Source: CAWKZT01 sp963854565 (GTDB lineage Bacteria > Actinomycetota > Acidimicrobiia > Acidimicrobiales > JAHEJN01). From it: DNA of 9,770 bases. Positions 1 through 6,226 of this stretch are shown here, piece after piece. Under the pieces are notes generated by a model that worked only from the letters and a program-made list of their open reading frames with translations, made no database searches and was not told the origin of the DNA. Position 1 is the first letter of the stretch; each line of letters starts with the position of its first letter. A program made the translations under genes and the position numbers. The stretch spans positions 1-9,770 of the forward strand of contig CAWKZT010000063.1 of assembly GCA_963854565.1 (NCBI GenBank), written 5' to 3'.

Positions 1-1
1 T

Positions 2-496
2 ATTGATCACCACACGGCGTTGTCGCATGGCCAAGCGGGCTGGGCGGCATCGGCGACGCTGTTTCTTGTTGCCTGGGGCTTCGGCCGACGGGCCCGCTTG
101 GCTTCTTTGGCCTTTGTGTTCGCTAACGGTGTCACCGTAGACGCCGCGTTCGCCCTAGTCTCTGAGCCCAGCTCAGAACTTGTGCGTTGGGTCTTTGTCG
201 CACTGGGTGTGTTCTTTATTGCCTTTGGTGTGGCCTTTGTCGTGCACAGCGGCGACGCCGGCGGCCCCTTCGAACTGCTTACCGATGTTGCGGCTGGCCG
301 CGGTATTTCCGACCGGGTATTCCGCACCAGTATGGAAGCGCTAATTCTCGCCGTCGGTGTCGTAGCTGGTGGGTCATTTGGCCCAGCAACATTGGTTTTC
401 GCGGTTGGAATCGGACCTCTACTTGGACTGATTTTGCAGGCATTGTCCGATCATGGCACCGGTCGTGATCTGCGACTGCAGCAATCGAACGATTAA
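2..496 (+). CDS. YczE/YitT-like integral membrane protein, 5'-truncated by window edge
   Basis: The reading frame is open from the first bases of the window to the TAA at 494-496, so 164 residues are visible and the true start lies upstream. A TTG at 20-22 could start a shorter protein, but the frame continues before it, so I treat the gene as partial. The protein is strongly hydrophobic. It has a membrane segment near the visible N terminus, another around VFVALGVFFIAFGVAFVV, and a hydrophobic glycine-rich C-terminal part with the pattern LxxAxGVVAGGSFGPATL. A loop with SGDAGGPFELL and a later VGIGPLLG resemble the conserved GxGP and IGP segments of the YczE/YitT family. The molecular function of that family is not established. 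The next gene starts 9 bp downstream, which suggests co-transcription. The family call is from motif recall, and a generic membrane protein is the alternative. Confidence 0.65.
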   Translation: MDHHTALSHGQAGWAASATLFLVAWGFGRRARLASLAFVFANGVTVDAAFALVSEPSSELVRWVFVALGVFFIAFGVAFVVHSGDAGGPFELLTDVAAGRGISDRVFRTSMEALILAVGVVAGGSFGPATLVFAVGIGPLLGLILQALSDHGTGRDLRLQQSND

Positions 497-505
497 GATC
501 AGTAC

Positions 506-850
506 ATGAGCATTCGCCTGGAACTCGACGAAGTAGCCGCCGCGATTACCGAGCGGGGTGCTGCGTGTTTCCTCACCACCGTTGGGCAGGATGGCCGACC
601 CAAAATCGTGCACGTTAACGCCAGCCACGACGGCACCAACATCACGGTGGTATGTGGTCGCGGCTCAGCGCTCAATGCCCAGGATCGTCCGCTCGTAACG
701 TTGCTTTGGCCTCGGGCGGCCGACCAGAAGCTCCACCTCCTTATTGATGGTTATGCCACTGTTACGCTGGCTGACGACGGCGGTCGAGATGGCAACACGA
801 TTCGCATTTCGCCTACCTCTGCCATCAAACACGTCGCGGTCCATTCCTAG
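506..850 (+). CDS. Small pyridoxamine-5'-phosphate-oxidase-fold (split-barrel flavin-binding) protein
   Basis: This is a 114-residue cytosolic protein with no signal peptide or membrane segment. The N-terminal helix is followed by ACFLTTVGQDGRPKIVHVNA, the typical first strands of PNPOx-like split barrels (residues about 20-39). Further strands follow at NITVVCGRG, PLVTLLWP and LHLLIDGYATVTL. Such proteins bind FMN, F420 or sometimes heme, and short family members are often uncharacterised reductases. Cofactor and substrate cannot be told from sequence alone. The length suits a minimal single-domain member. The ATG at 506 is chosen because the fold begins a few residues later; no clear Shine-Dalgarno precedes it. 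It lies 9 bp after the membrane protein gene and 19 bp before the glycerol-3-phosphate dehydrogenase gene, so the three are probably one transcription unit. A functional link to glycerol metabolism is not shown. Confidence 0.75.
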   Translation: MSIRLELDEVAAAITERGAACFLTTVGQDGRPKIVHVNASHDGTNITVVCGRGSALNAQDRPLVTLLWPRAADQKLHLLIDGYATVTLADDGGRDGNTIRISPTSAIKHVAVHS

Positions 851-869
851 AAACAAGTAGTGTTCGACC

Positions 870-2504
870 ATGGCACTTCGTGAGACCTACCTCGATGGCA
901 TCGATGGCGCCCACTTCGATGTGCTGATCGTCGGTGGCGGAATTAACGGAGCAGTCTCTGCTGCCGTCTTAGCCGCCCGAGGGGCCAAAGTCTGTCTGGT
1001 GGAGCGAGGAGATTTCGCCGGATTTACCAGCCAAGAATCCTCCAACTTGGTGTGGGGTGGGTTCAAATACCTGGAAAACTACGAGCTTTTGTTGGTGCGT
1101 AAACTGTGTATGTCGCGCAATCGGCTCATCAAGGCCTATCCGGCTAACGTGACCGAAATAGGCTTTTTGGCGGCACTCGATCACACCTCACCGTTCCCTC
1201 CCTGGTTGGCAGCGGTTGGTTCGACTGCCTACTGGGCTATGGGAAATTTCAAAACTAAACGGCCCGAGTTCCTGAGCCCCGAAGAGATCGAAGAGCGCGA
1301 GCCGGTCATCGATACCAGTGAGGTGCGTGGCGGTATCGAGTATCGCGACGCCTACCTCAAAGACAACGATGCGCGCTTCGTATTTAGCTTCGTTCGTGGG
1401 GCACTTGATATGGGTGCAAGTTGCGTTAATTACGTTGAGCTTTGTGGCGCCGAGCGAATCGACGGCACGTGGCACGCCAAGCTCGCCGATGTCGAAGGTG
1501 GGCGGCAATTGGCTTGCACCGCCGAGGTCGTCGTCAACGCGGCCGGGCCATTCGTTGATGACATCAACGGCCCATGGGGTTTGCGGACCGAACATCGCGT
1601 TGTGTACTCCAAGGGAATTCACCTCGTCGTCCCACGCGTTACCGAAGCCGAACGGGTGCTGGCCTTCTTCGATGACACGCAGCGACTGTTCTATGTCATT
1701 CCAATGGGCAACCGGTCGGTCATTGGCACCACGGACACTCGCGTCGACTCGCCCGAGAGTTTCGTAACGGCCGAAGACCGCGAGTTTCTTCTCGCCCAGA
1801 TTAACGAGCGCCTTGACCTGGCCAATCCGCTTGTGGCTGACGATGTCATATCTGAGCGGTGCGGGGTGCGGCCCCTCGTCGTCGAAAACGATGGTGACGA
1901 CAAGAAAAATGTCGACTGGACATCGTTGTCGCGCAAGCACGAAATTGAGGCCGATGAAGATCTCAATGTCATCACCATTTTTGGTGGAAAACTTACCGAT
2001 TGCCTCAACGTGGGGGAGGAGGTTGCCCTATGCATCGGAGCGCTTGGTATCCCGCTCGAGCGCGACCGCAAAGACTGGTACGGCGAACCCGGTCGAGATA
2101 GCCGTAAAGCGTTCTACAAACAGGCGGAGGGCATGGACTTAGACGGACTTCGTGTGCGTCCTGGTTTGGAGAAACTTAGCGACCGGTTGTGGCGTCGCTA
2201 TGGACGCAGAGCCTTTCCGATGCTCGAAGCCATCCGCGAAGACCCTTCGATGGGCGAAGACATTCTTGAGTCCACCGACTATTTGCGAGTCGAACTTCAC
2301 CTTGCTGCCCAGTCGGAGATGATCATCAAACTTGACGACTTCTTAAGGCGCCGGTCCAAGATCGCCATGGTCGTAGGCGACGCTGTTGTGAGCGAATCTG
2401 ACGGGTTGCGTGAGGTAGCCGAAATTTTGTTCGGTGAGCAAGCTGACGAAAAACTTATTGAGTACTTTGGCAAGATGCCACCTGGAGCCATGGTCTCGGC
2501 GTGA
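870..2504 (+). CDS. glpD: FAD-dependent glycerol-3-phosphate dehydrogenase (GlpD family, variant active site)
   Basis: The 544-residue protein would oxidise sn-glycerol-3-phosphate to dihydroxyacetone phosphate and pass electrons to quinone or oxygen at the inner face of the membrane. Residues 17-28 (DVLIVGGGINGA) form the Rossmann FAD motif, and E45 ends the second strand as the likely ribose-binding acidic residue. The family block SSNLVWGGFKYLENYE follows at 57-72. Later GlpD landmarks are GVRPL (R334), SLSRKHEI (R355) and FGGKLT (K374). A helical C-terminal domain (about 395-520) ends with the LDDFLRRRSK block. The length is normal for the family. Oddly, the usual HGGLRY is WGGFKY here, so an active-site histidine and arginine appear replaced by W62 and K66. 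The ATG at 870 is the natural start because the dinucleotide motif begins 16 residues in; the Shine-Dalgarno is weak. The gene is last in the three-gene run and converges with the DUF4389 gene. Confidence 0.9.
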   Translation: MALRETYLDGIDGAHFDVLIVGGGINGAVSAAVLAARGAKVCLVERGDFAGFTSQESSNLVWGGFKYLENYELLLVRKLCMSRNRLIKAYPANVTEIGFLAALDHTSPFPPWLAAVGSTAYWAMGNFKTKRPEFLSPEEIEEREPVIDTSEVRGGIEYRDAYLKDNDARFVFSFVRGALDMGASCVNYVELCGAERIDGTWHAKLADVEGGRQLACTAEVVVNAAGPFVDDINGPWGLRTEHRVVYSKGIHLVVPRVTEAERVLAFFDDTQRLFYVIPMGNRSVIGTTDTRVDSPESFVTAEDREFLLAQINERLDLANPLVADDVISERCGVRPLVVENDGDDKKNVDWTSLSRKHEIEADEDLNVITIFGGKLTDCLNVGEEVALCIGALGIPLERDRKDWYGEPGRDSRKAFYKQAEGMDLDGLRVRPGLEKLSDRLWRRYGRRAFPMLEAIREDPSMGEDILESTDYLRVELHLAAQSEMIIKLDDFLRRRSKIAMVVGDAVVSESDGLREVAEILFGEQADEKLIEYFGKMPPGAMVSA

Positions 2505-2560
2505 TCCCGCTCGTCGAAGGGGTGGGGCTCCTTAGGTGGCCGCTTGTAACACTGAGTGCC

Positions 2561-3142
2561 TTAGTACGGCTGTGATGTGGGAAATTCGTCGGTCAATAAC
2601 ATGCCGTAAGCGCTGAGGCGCAATTGCACACTTTGCCCTTTGTGCACCGCGGCGAGAAGCCCTGCTGGCCATTTGCCGGTGAACAAGATGGCGAAGAAGG
2701 CAATGATGTGAGAGACCCAGGCCACGATGAGCGCAATGATCGACATGATTAACGCCCCAATGAGCATGATGAGTCGGAAGAACACGGTGACGCGATTGCG
2801 GTCTTCGAGCGCTGGTGAAAAGTTGACGGTGACCGGTGTACCACCCGGGTCAGCCGCGGTAGTTTCGAACTCGAACGGCGGATACTCGGTATGGAGGAAT
2901 CCGGCGTAGACGTTGGCTCGGGCGTTGTAGCGCAGGGCCATGCACCCGAAGTTGGCGATTCCCGCAGGCATTTTGCCAGTAATGAGGATGATGACCCAGG
3001 CAATAAATGAGAGCAAATTGGCGATGTAGCTAAGGATTCCGCCGATGATGATATGAGGTATGGCCATGAGCCATTGCACGAGAGGGCGCCAGTTGGCGAC
3101 CTCTTCGGGGGTGTTGATTTCGATCGTCGCCGGGTAGGACAT
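2561..3142 (-). CDS. DUF4389 membrane protein with two internal repeats
   Basis: This is a 193-residue integral membrane protein of the DUF4389 family, whose function is unknown. It consists of two similar halves. Repeat 1 has RPLVQWLMAIPHIIIGG, a long membrane region at about 24-54, ITGKMPAG (54-61) and the C-terminal FLHTEYPPFEF (82-92). Repeat 2 has NRVTVFFRLIMLIG (116-129), a membrane region at about 121-154, FTGKWPAG (154-161) and LLTDEFPTSQ (182-191). The TGKxPAG motifs are exactly 100 residues apart. A polar segment at about 93-117 links the halves. The ATG at 3142 is supported by AAGGAG five bases upstream. The gene is alone on its strand here: it converges with glpD (56 bp between stop codons) and is upstream of nothing obviously related. 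Membrane location is clear; a transport or envelope role would be speculation. Confidence 0.85.
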   Translation of the reverse strand: MSYPATIEINTPEEVANWRPLVQWLMAIPHIIIGGILSYIANLLSFIAWVIILITGKMPAGIANFGCMALRYNARANVYAGFLHTEYPPFEFETTAADPGGTPVTVNFSPALEDRNRVTVFFRLIMLIGALIMSIIALIVAWVSHIIAFFAILFTGKWPAGLLAAVHKGQSVQLRLSAYGMLLTDEFPTSQPY

Positions 3143-3147
3143 GAAGT

Positions 3148-3153
3148 CTCCTT
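3148..3153 (-). promoter_or_regulatory. Shine-Dalgarno of the DUF4389 gene
   Basis: On the minus strand AAGGAG sits five bases before the ATG at 3142. This is a near-perfect ribosome binding site and fixes the start of the DUF4389 gene. Confidence 0.8.
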
Positions 3154-3171
3154 GTTAGGTGTGGGGATGTT

Positions 3172-3179
3172 CCCCCCCC
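3172..3179 (-). repeat. G8 homopolymer tract in the DUF4389 leader
   Basis: Eight consecutive C on the plus strand read as G8 on the minus strand, preceded there by A5 and followed by AACATCCCC. The tract lies between the possible promoter and the Shine-Dalgarno of the DUF4389 gene. The last Gs can pair with the nearby CCCC (GGGGA/TCCCC with a three-base loop, 3163-3175). Homopolymers of this length are prone to slippage and to sequencing error. Confidence 0.7.
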
Positions 3180-3213
3180 TTTTTAGTGGCAATGTCACTT
3201 TGGCGCTCAAATT

Positions 3214-3241
3214 GTTAGATCTGGCTTTGCTGAGGGCGCAA
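3214..3241 (-). promoter_or_regulatory. Possible sigma-70-type promoter for the DUF4389 gene
   Basis: On the minus strand TTGCGC (3241-3236) is followed after 16 bases by TCTAAC (3219-3214), partial matches to the -35 and -10 consensus. It would give a leader of roughly 65 bases that includes the G8 tract. The -35 match is poor, so this is only a candidate. Confidence 0.25.
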
Positions 3242-3251
3242 GCCATGTCCT

Positions 3252-3401
3252 ATGGCAGGCTGGAATATGTTGAATTTTCAGAGTGCTGTGTTGGCTCCCG
3301 TTGCACTCTTTGCTTCTTCGTTGCTCTTCGAGGTGAGCAATGAAGTCAAGCCTGCCGAAGCACTCGATCGATTGTCCAATCTGGCCGTCGAATCGACCTG
3401 A
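3252..3401 (+). CDS. Possible small protein (49 aa), unrecognised
   Basis: An open frame runs from the ATG at 3252, or an internal ATG at 3267, to the TGA at 3399-3401. It encodes 49 or 44 residues. The N-terminal half is hydrophobic (AVLAPVALFASSLLF, residues 12-26), and the C-terminal half is a charged amphipathic helix-like stretch (EVSNEVKPAEALDRLSNLAV). This membrane-anchor-plus-helix layout looks more protein-like than chance sequence. The start at 3267 has a weak AGG seven bases upstream; the start at 3252 has no visible Shine-Dalgarno. It lies in the gap between the DUF4389 gene and the helicase gene, divergent from the former and convergent with the latter. I recognise no family. It could equally be an accidental frame in untranslated sequence. 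Confidence 0.3.
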   Translation: MAGWNMLNFQSAVLAPVALFASSLLFEVSNEVKPAEALDRLSNLAVEST

Positions 3402-3412
3402 GTGCCCTCAGC

Positions 3413-3442
3413 TAACGCCATCTCCATGCCTAGCTGGCGTTA
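3413..3442. repeat. Inverted repeat at the 3' end of the helicase gene
   Basis: TAACGCCA (3413-3420) and TGGCGTTA (3435-3442) are perfect 8-bp inverted arms around a 14-base loop. The right arm contains the helicase stop codon (TAA on the minus strand at 3442-3440). No T-run follows on either strand, so it is not a standard intrinsic terminator. It could still stabilise the helicase mRNA end or act for both converging transcripts. Confidence 0.35.
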
Positions 3443-5425
3443 AAACTGGGCCACGATGTCGAGCAATTTGGGGCCATGGCGCAGGCGGCGGATAGCGCTG
3501 AGGCAGGTTAATTCGGCCAATTCTTCGTCGGTCGATGGTCGCGTGTGGGCTACGGCATCGAGTACTTCATCACCGACGACTGCCTCAGGTGCAACGTTGG
3601 CCCCTCGGGCGGCGTCGGCCCGCCACTGGTAGAGCGCCGTAAGCAAGGTACTTCCCATGTCGATGACCGGTCGCTGCAGGGATTGGTGCTGCTCGCGCAA
3701 TTCCTGAGAAGGTCTCGACGGCGGATCCTCGGAGTGATCCTCGCTCGGGTCAACATCAGCAAACCCCGCCAGGAACGGCGACTTGGCCCGTTCGGACTTG
3801 CGATCGTTGAACGTGCGCTTCTTAGCCCAATGCAGTGTCAACGTTTCGCGGGCTCGGGTCATGGCTACGTAGAGCAAGCGTCGTTCCTCGTCGCGCGCTG
3901 CGGCCGACGTGGCAGCAGCAATCGGGACGTATCCGGCTTCGAGTCCGGCGAGGTGCACGGTGGGCCATTCGAGACCCTTGGCAGCGTGGAAGGTGGAAAT
4001 GTCGACAGAATCGCTGCGAACCCCAACGGAGTCGCCGCCTATCAGGGACTCGATGAGTTCGACGAACTCGGCGGCCGAGGTGCGAGTATCGATGTCGACT
4101 TGGTCGCTGGCGAGACGGACAAGCGTGTCGAGATGTTGGGCCGCATCGATTGCCGCAGGGCCCGATGGGTTGGAGTCGATCAGGTCGCGGAGGTCGATGA
4201 TGGCAGTAGACAGACGGACGTCGGATTTCTGAAGCATCTCAATGGCCGAAGCGACCGTCGGGTGTTCAAGAAATGCTCGACCACCCCGGACGCGGTAAGG
4301 AATGCCGGCTTTTCCTAACGCCTCTTGGATGAGGGCGGTCTGGGCATTTGTCCGTACGAGAATTGCCTGCTGGGACCATAACGAGCCCGGCGGATGGCCA
4401 TCGCGAACCAGTCGAGCGATAGCGGCCGCTTCGGCTCGATCATCGGCGTGCGCATAGTCGAGAGGTGAAGCTCCTTCGGGTTGAAAGGCCGATGCTGGGA
4501 TGCGATTGGTATCTATAGGAAGCAGCACGAGTTCAGCCCGGCGCAGGATCTGAGGAGTTGATCGGTAGTTCGTTCCAAGGCGTACTGTGGTGCCTTCGTG
4601 ATGGCGGTCGAAGTTGCGGATGAAGTTCGCCTCAGCACCGTTCCAGGCATAGATGGCCTGATCTGGGTCGCCAACAACGCAAAGGTCGGGCCGGTCCCCA
4701 CGCCAGGCTTCGAGAAGTTTGTGTTGGAGAGGGTTGACGTCTTGAAATTCGTCGACAAAGAGGTGCCGGTATTTCCATCGCCGGGTATCGGCGTACTTGG
4801 CGTCGGAGGTGAGGTCTCGAAGCGCAAGTTCGAGTAGGTCGTCGAAGTCGATGACTCGTCGCTTTTTCTTGTCGGCGGCGTAGGCGTCGAAGGCGGTAGT
4901 AAGGCGATCGAGGGCTATCGGCGCTCGGCGTCCAGCTGCTTCTGCGGCCGCGGCATAGTCGGATGAAGCAATAGCACGAGATCGTGACCAATTGAGCTCG
5001 TTCATGGCATCGAACAAGACGGGCTGCGGCAGTCGTGGGAGATGCCGGGCGAAAACTGCTAGCGGCTTGTTGAGCAATTTTGGGGCAGCCATCCCTTTTT
5101 CGGTCCAACGGGCTCGTAGCTGGGCGTACGCCACGGAGTGAAAAGTTCCCGCCGCGAGCCCTTCGCGCATCTCGAGGTTGCGTAAGCGCGATCTAAGCTC
5201 ACCCGCGGCCTTGCGGGTGAAGGTGAGAACCAGCGTGTGGTTGGGGTCAAGCGTCTCGGTGCTGGCGCGGTAAGCGATCCGACGAGTCAGTACCCGAGTT
5301 TTGCCGGAACCTGCACCAGCGATGATGCAAAGGGGCGCGGCGTCGGTAGTTACCGCCCGCGATTGGGCTGGACTTAGCCCATCGAGAAGCTCATCAGTAC
5401 TGCGCACCTTCTCAATCTGCCACAA
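3440..5425 (-). CDS. uvrD2: UvrD2-like superfamily 1 DNA helicase with C-terminal HRDC domain
   Basis: This 661-residue protein is an ATP-dependent 3'-5' SF1A helicase of the UvrD/Rep/PcrA group, expected to act in DNA repair or replication in the cytoplasm. Visible motifs in order are the Q motif LSPAQSRAV (17-25), Walker A AGAGSGKT (36-43), Ia TFTRKAAGEL, II DEFQD (225-229), III GDPDQAIYAWNGA (252-264), IV NYRST (R288), V TFHAAKGLEW (478-487) and VI EERRLLYVAMTRARET (513-528). All key residues are present. After an acidic, proline-containing linker (about 545-592), an HRDC-like domain occupies about 594-661. This is the architecture of mycobacterial UvrD2, but the CxxC-type tetracysteine module known in that clade is absent; only three Cys occur in the whole protein. 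The start is TTG at 5425, with GTG at 5407 (residue 7) as an equally possible alternative. Neither has a good Shine-Dalgarno. It is divergent from the PH/SHOCT gene with only 17 bp between the chosen starts. Confidence 0.88.
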   Translation of the reverse strand: MWQIEKVRSTDELLDGLSPAQSRAVTTDAAPLCIIAGAGSGKTRVLTRRIAYRASTETLDPNHTLVLTFTRKAAGELRSRLRNLEMREGLAAGTFHSVAYAQLRARWTEKGMAAPKLLNKPLAVFARHLPRLPQPVLFDAMNELNWSRSRAIASSDYAAAAEAAGRRAPIALDRLTTAFDAYAADKKKRRVIDFDDLLELALRDLTSDAKYADTRRWKYRHLFVDEFQDVNPLQHKLLEAWRGDRPDLCVVGDPDQAIYAWNGAEANFIRNFDRHHEGTTVRLGTNYRSTPQILRRAELVLLPIDTNRIPASAFQPEGASPLDYAHADDRAEAAAIARLVRDGHPPGSLWSQQAILVRTNAQTALIQEALGKAGIPYRVRGGRAFLEHPTVASAIEMLQKSDVRLSTAIIDLRDLIDSNPSGPAAIDAAQHLDTLVRLASDQVDIDTRTSAAEFVELIESLIGGDSVGVRSDSVDISTFHAAKGLEWPTVHLAGLEAGYVPIAAATSAAARDEERRLLYVAMTRARETLTLHWAKKRTFNDRKSERAKSPFLAGFADVDPSEDHSEDPPSRPSQELREQHQSLQRPVIDMGSTLLTALYQWRADAARGANVAPEAVVGDEVLDAVAHTRPSTDEELAELTCLSAIRRLRHGPKLLDIVAQF

Positions 5426-5436
5426 CCGACTACGAT
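5409..5436 (+). promoter_or_regulatory. Leaderless-type promoter of the PH/SHOCT gene
   Basis: TTCTCA (5409-5414, 4/6 to TTGACA) and TACGAT (5431-5436, matching the TAnnnT core) are 16 bases apart. The -10 ends six bases before the GTG at 5443, so transcription would start at or next to the start codon. No Shine-Dalgarno precedes that GTG, which fits a leaderless mRNA, common in Actinobacteria. The -35 element lies inside the 5' end of the divergent helicase gene. Confidence 0.5.
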
Positions 5437-5442
5437 TGCCTC

Positions 5443-6075
5443 GTGTCGTTCCCGAAAGAAATGCTCAATGGCAACGAAAAGATCGTCGTAGATCTCCGGC
5501 CGCACTGGTGGTATATCGCTCCCCAAGTCGCCACCTTGGCCGCTTCGGTGCTTCTCGGAATCGTCGTGGTGTGGAAGGTCGACTGGGCCCCGCTGAGGAT
5601 CTTTGTTGGACTCGTGGTGCTCGGCGCATTGGCCATGTTCATGATGCGGTACATCCGCTGGGTCGGAATCAACTTCGTGGTGACTACCGAGCGGGTAATT
5701 TCTCGTACCGGTGTCATTGCTAAGAAAGGCATCGAAATCCCTCTCGACCGTATTAACACCGTCTTTTTCAATCAGTCTTTGCTCGGCCGTCTAATCGGAG
5801 CGGGCGACCTCGGAATCGAGTCAGCGGGCGAGCACGGCGGTCAGACCTTCGAAGACGTTCGCAAACCTCGGCACGTACAACAGGCCATTTATCAGGCTAT
5901 GGAAACCGATGAGAATAATCGCATCAACCGCATGGGCGCAGCGGTAGCGGGCGGAGCCGCGGCGGGCTCATCAATTCCTGATCAAATCGAAAAGCTCGAC
6001 CAACTGCGCCGACAAGGTGTGCTCACCGACGCCGAGTTCAACGAAAAGAAACAGAACTTACTCGACCGCATGTAG
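5443..6075 (+). CDS. Membrane protein with bacterial PH (YdbS/DUF304-type) domain and C-terminal SHOCT motif
   Basis: The 210-residue protein starts with a short cytoplasmic FPKEMLNGNEKIVVDLRPHW segment typical of YdbS-like proteins. Two transmembrane helices follow, at about 22-44 and 51-72. The bacterial PH2 domain covers about 75-150, with TTERVISRTGVIAKKGIEIP (81-100), the LDRI turn and FNQSLLGRLIGAGDLGIES. A linker with an alanine/glycine-rich stretch (about 164-176) leads to a SHOCT motif (177-210; DQIEKLDQLRRQGVLTDAEF and a C-terminal helix). Such proteins sit in the inner membrane with the PH domain inside the cell. SHOCT probably mediates oligomerisation. The precise role is unknown. 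The start GTG 5443 is favoured because the conserved N-terminal block begins at once and a leaderless -10 is placed for it. ATG 5461 is the alternative. Confidence 0.85.
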   Translation: MSFPKEMLNGNEKIVVDLRPHWWYIAPQVATLAASVLLGIVVVWKVDWAPLRIFVGLVVLGALAMFMMRYIRWVGINFVVTTERVISRTGVIAKKGIEIPLDRINTVFFNQSLLGRLIGAGDLGIESAGEHGGQTFEDVRKPRHVQQAIYQAMETDENNRINRMGAAVAGGAAAGSSIPDQIEKLDQLRRQGVLTDAEFNEKKQNLLDRM

Positions 6076-6154
6076 TGACATGGAGTGATGTTTCCCGCGG
6101 ACACGACAGCCGTCTGGAGTGTCTGCAACGAAGGAAAAACTCCAAGTTAGGACG

Positions 6155-6226
6155 ATGTCTAGGCTGGGGGTTCTTTCTGTTTTGGGTATCGTGCTCAGGC
6201 GTATCGAACGAAGCTGGAGTAGTTGA
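6155..6226 (+). CDS. Possible 23-aa leader peptide abutting the hydrolase start
   Basis: An ATG frame of 23 codons (MSRLGVLSVLGIVLRRIERS and three more residues) ends with a TGA at 6224-6226 directly next to the hydrolase ATG at 6227. The hydrolase Shine-Dalgarno lies inside the peptide's last codons, an arrangement that would allow translational coupling. Only AGGA two bases upstream could serve as its own ribosome site, which is too close. This is a weak candidate in an otherwise featureless 151-bp gap. Confidence 0.2.
   Translation: MSRLGVLSVLGIVLRRIERSWSS

Noticed and set aside
1188..1940. 250-codon open frame on the minus strand
   Set aside because: It is antisense to glpD, which shows clear motifs in the same stretch. 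It looks like an antisense by-product of codon bias.
2505..2560. Bidirectional terminator between glpD and the DUF4389 gene
   Set aside because: I looked for a stem with a T-run in this convergent 56-bp gap and found only tiny stems such as CACT/AGTG.
3545..4318. 257-codon open frame on the plus strand
   Set aside because: It lies wholly inside the helicase gene on the opposite strand, whose motifs V and VI are encoded there. Its product is arginine/glycine-biased with no recognisable domain.
6115..6144. TGGAGT/ACTCCA inverted repeat after the PH/SHOCT gene as a terminator
   Set aside because: The stem is only six bases with an 18-base loop and no T-run follows, so it does not support an intrinsic terminator call.
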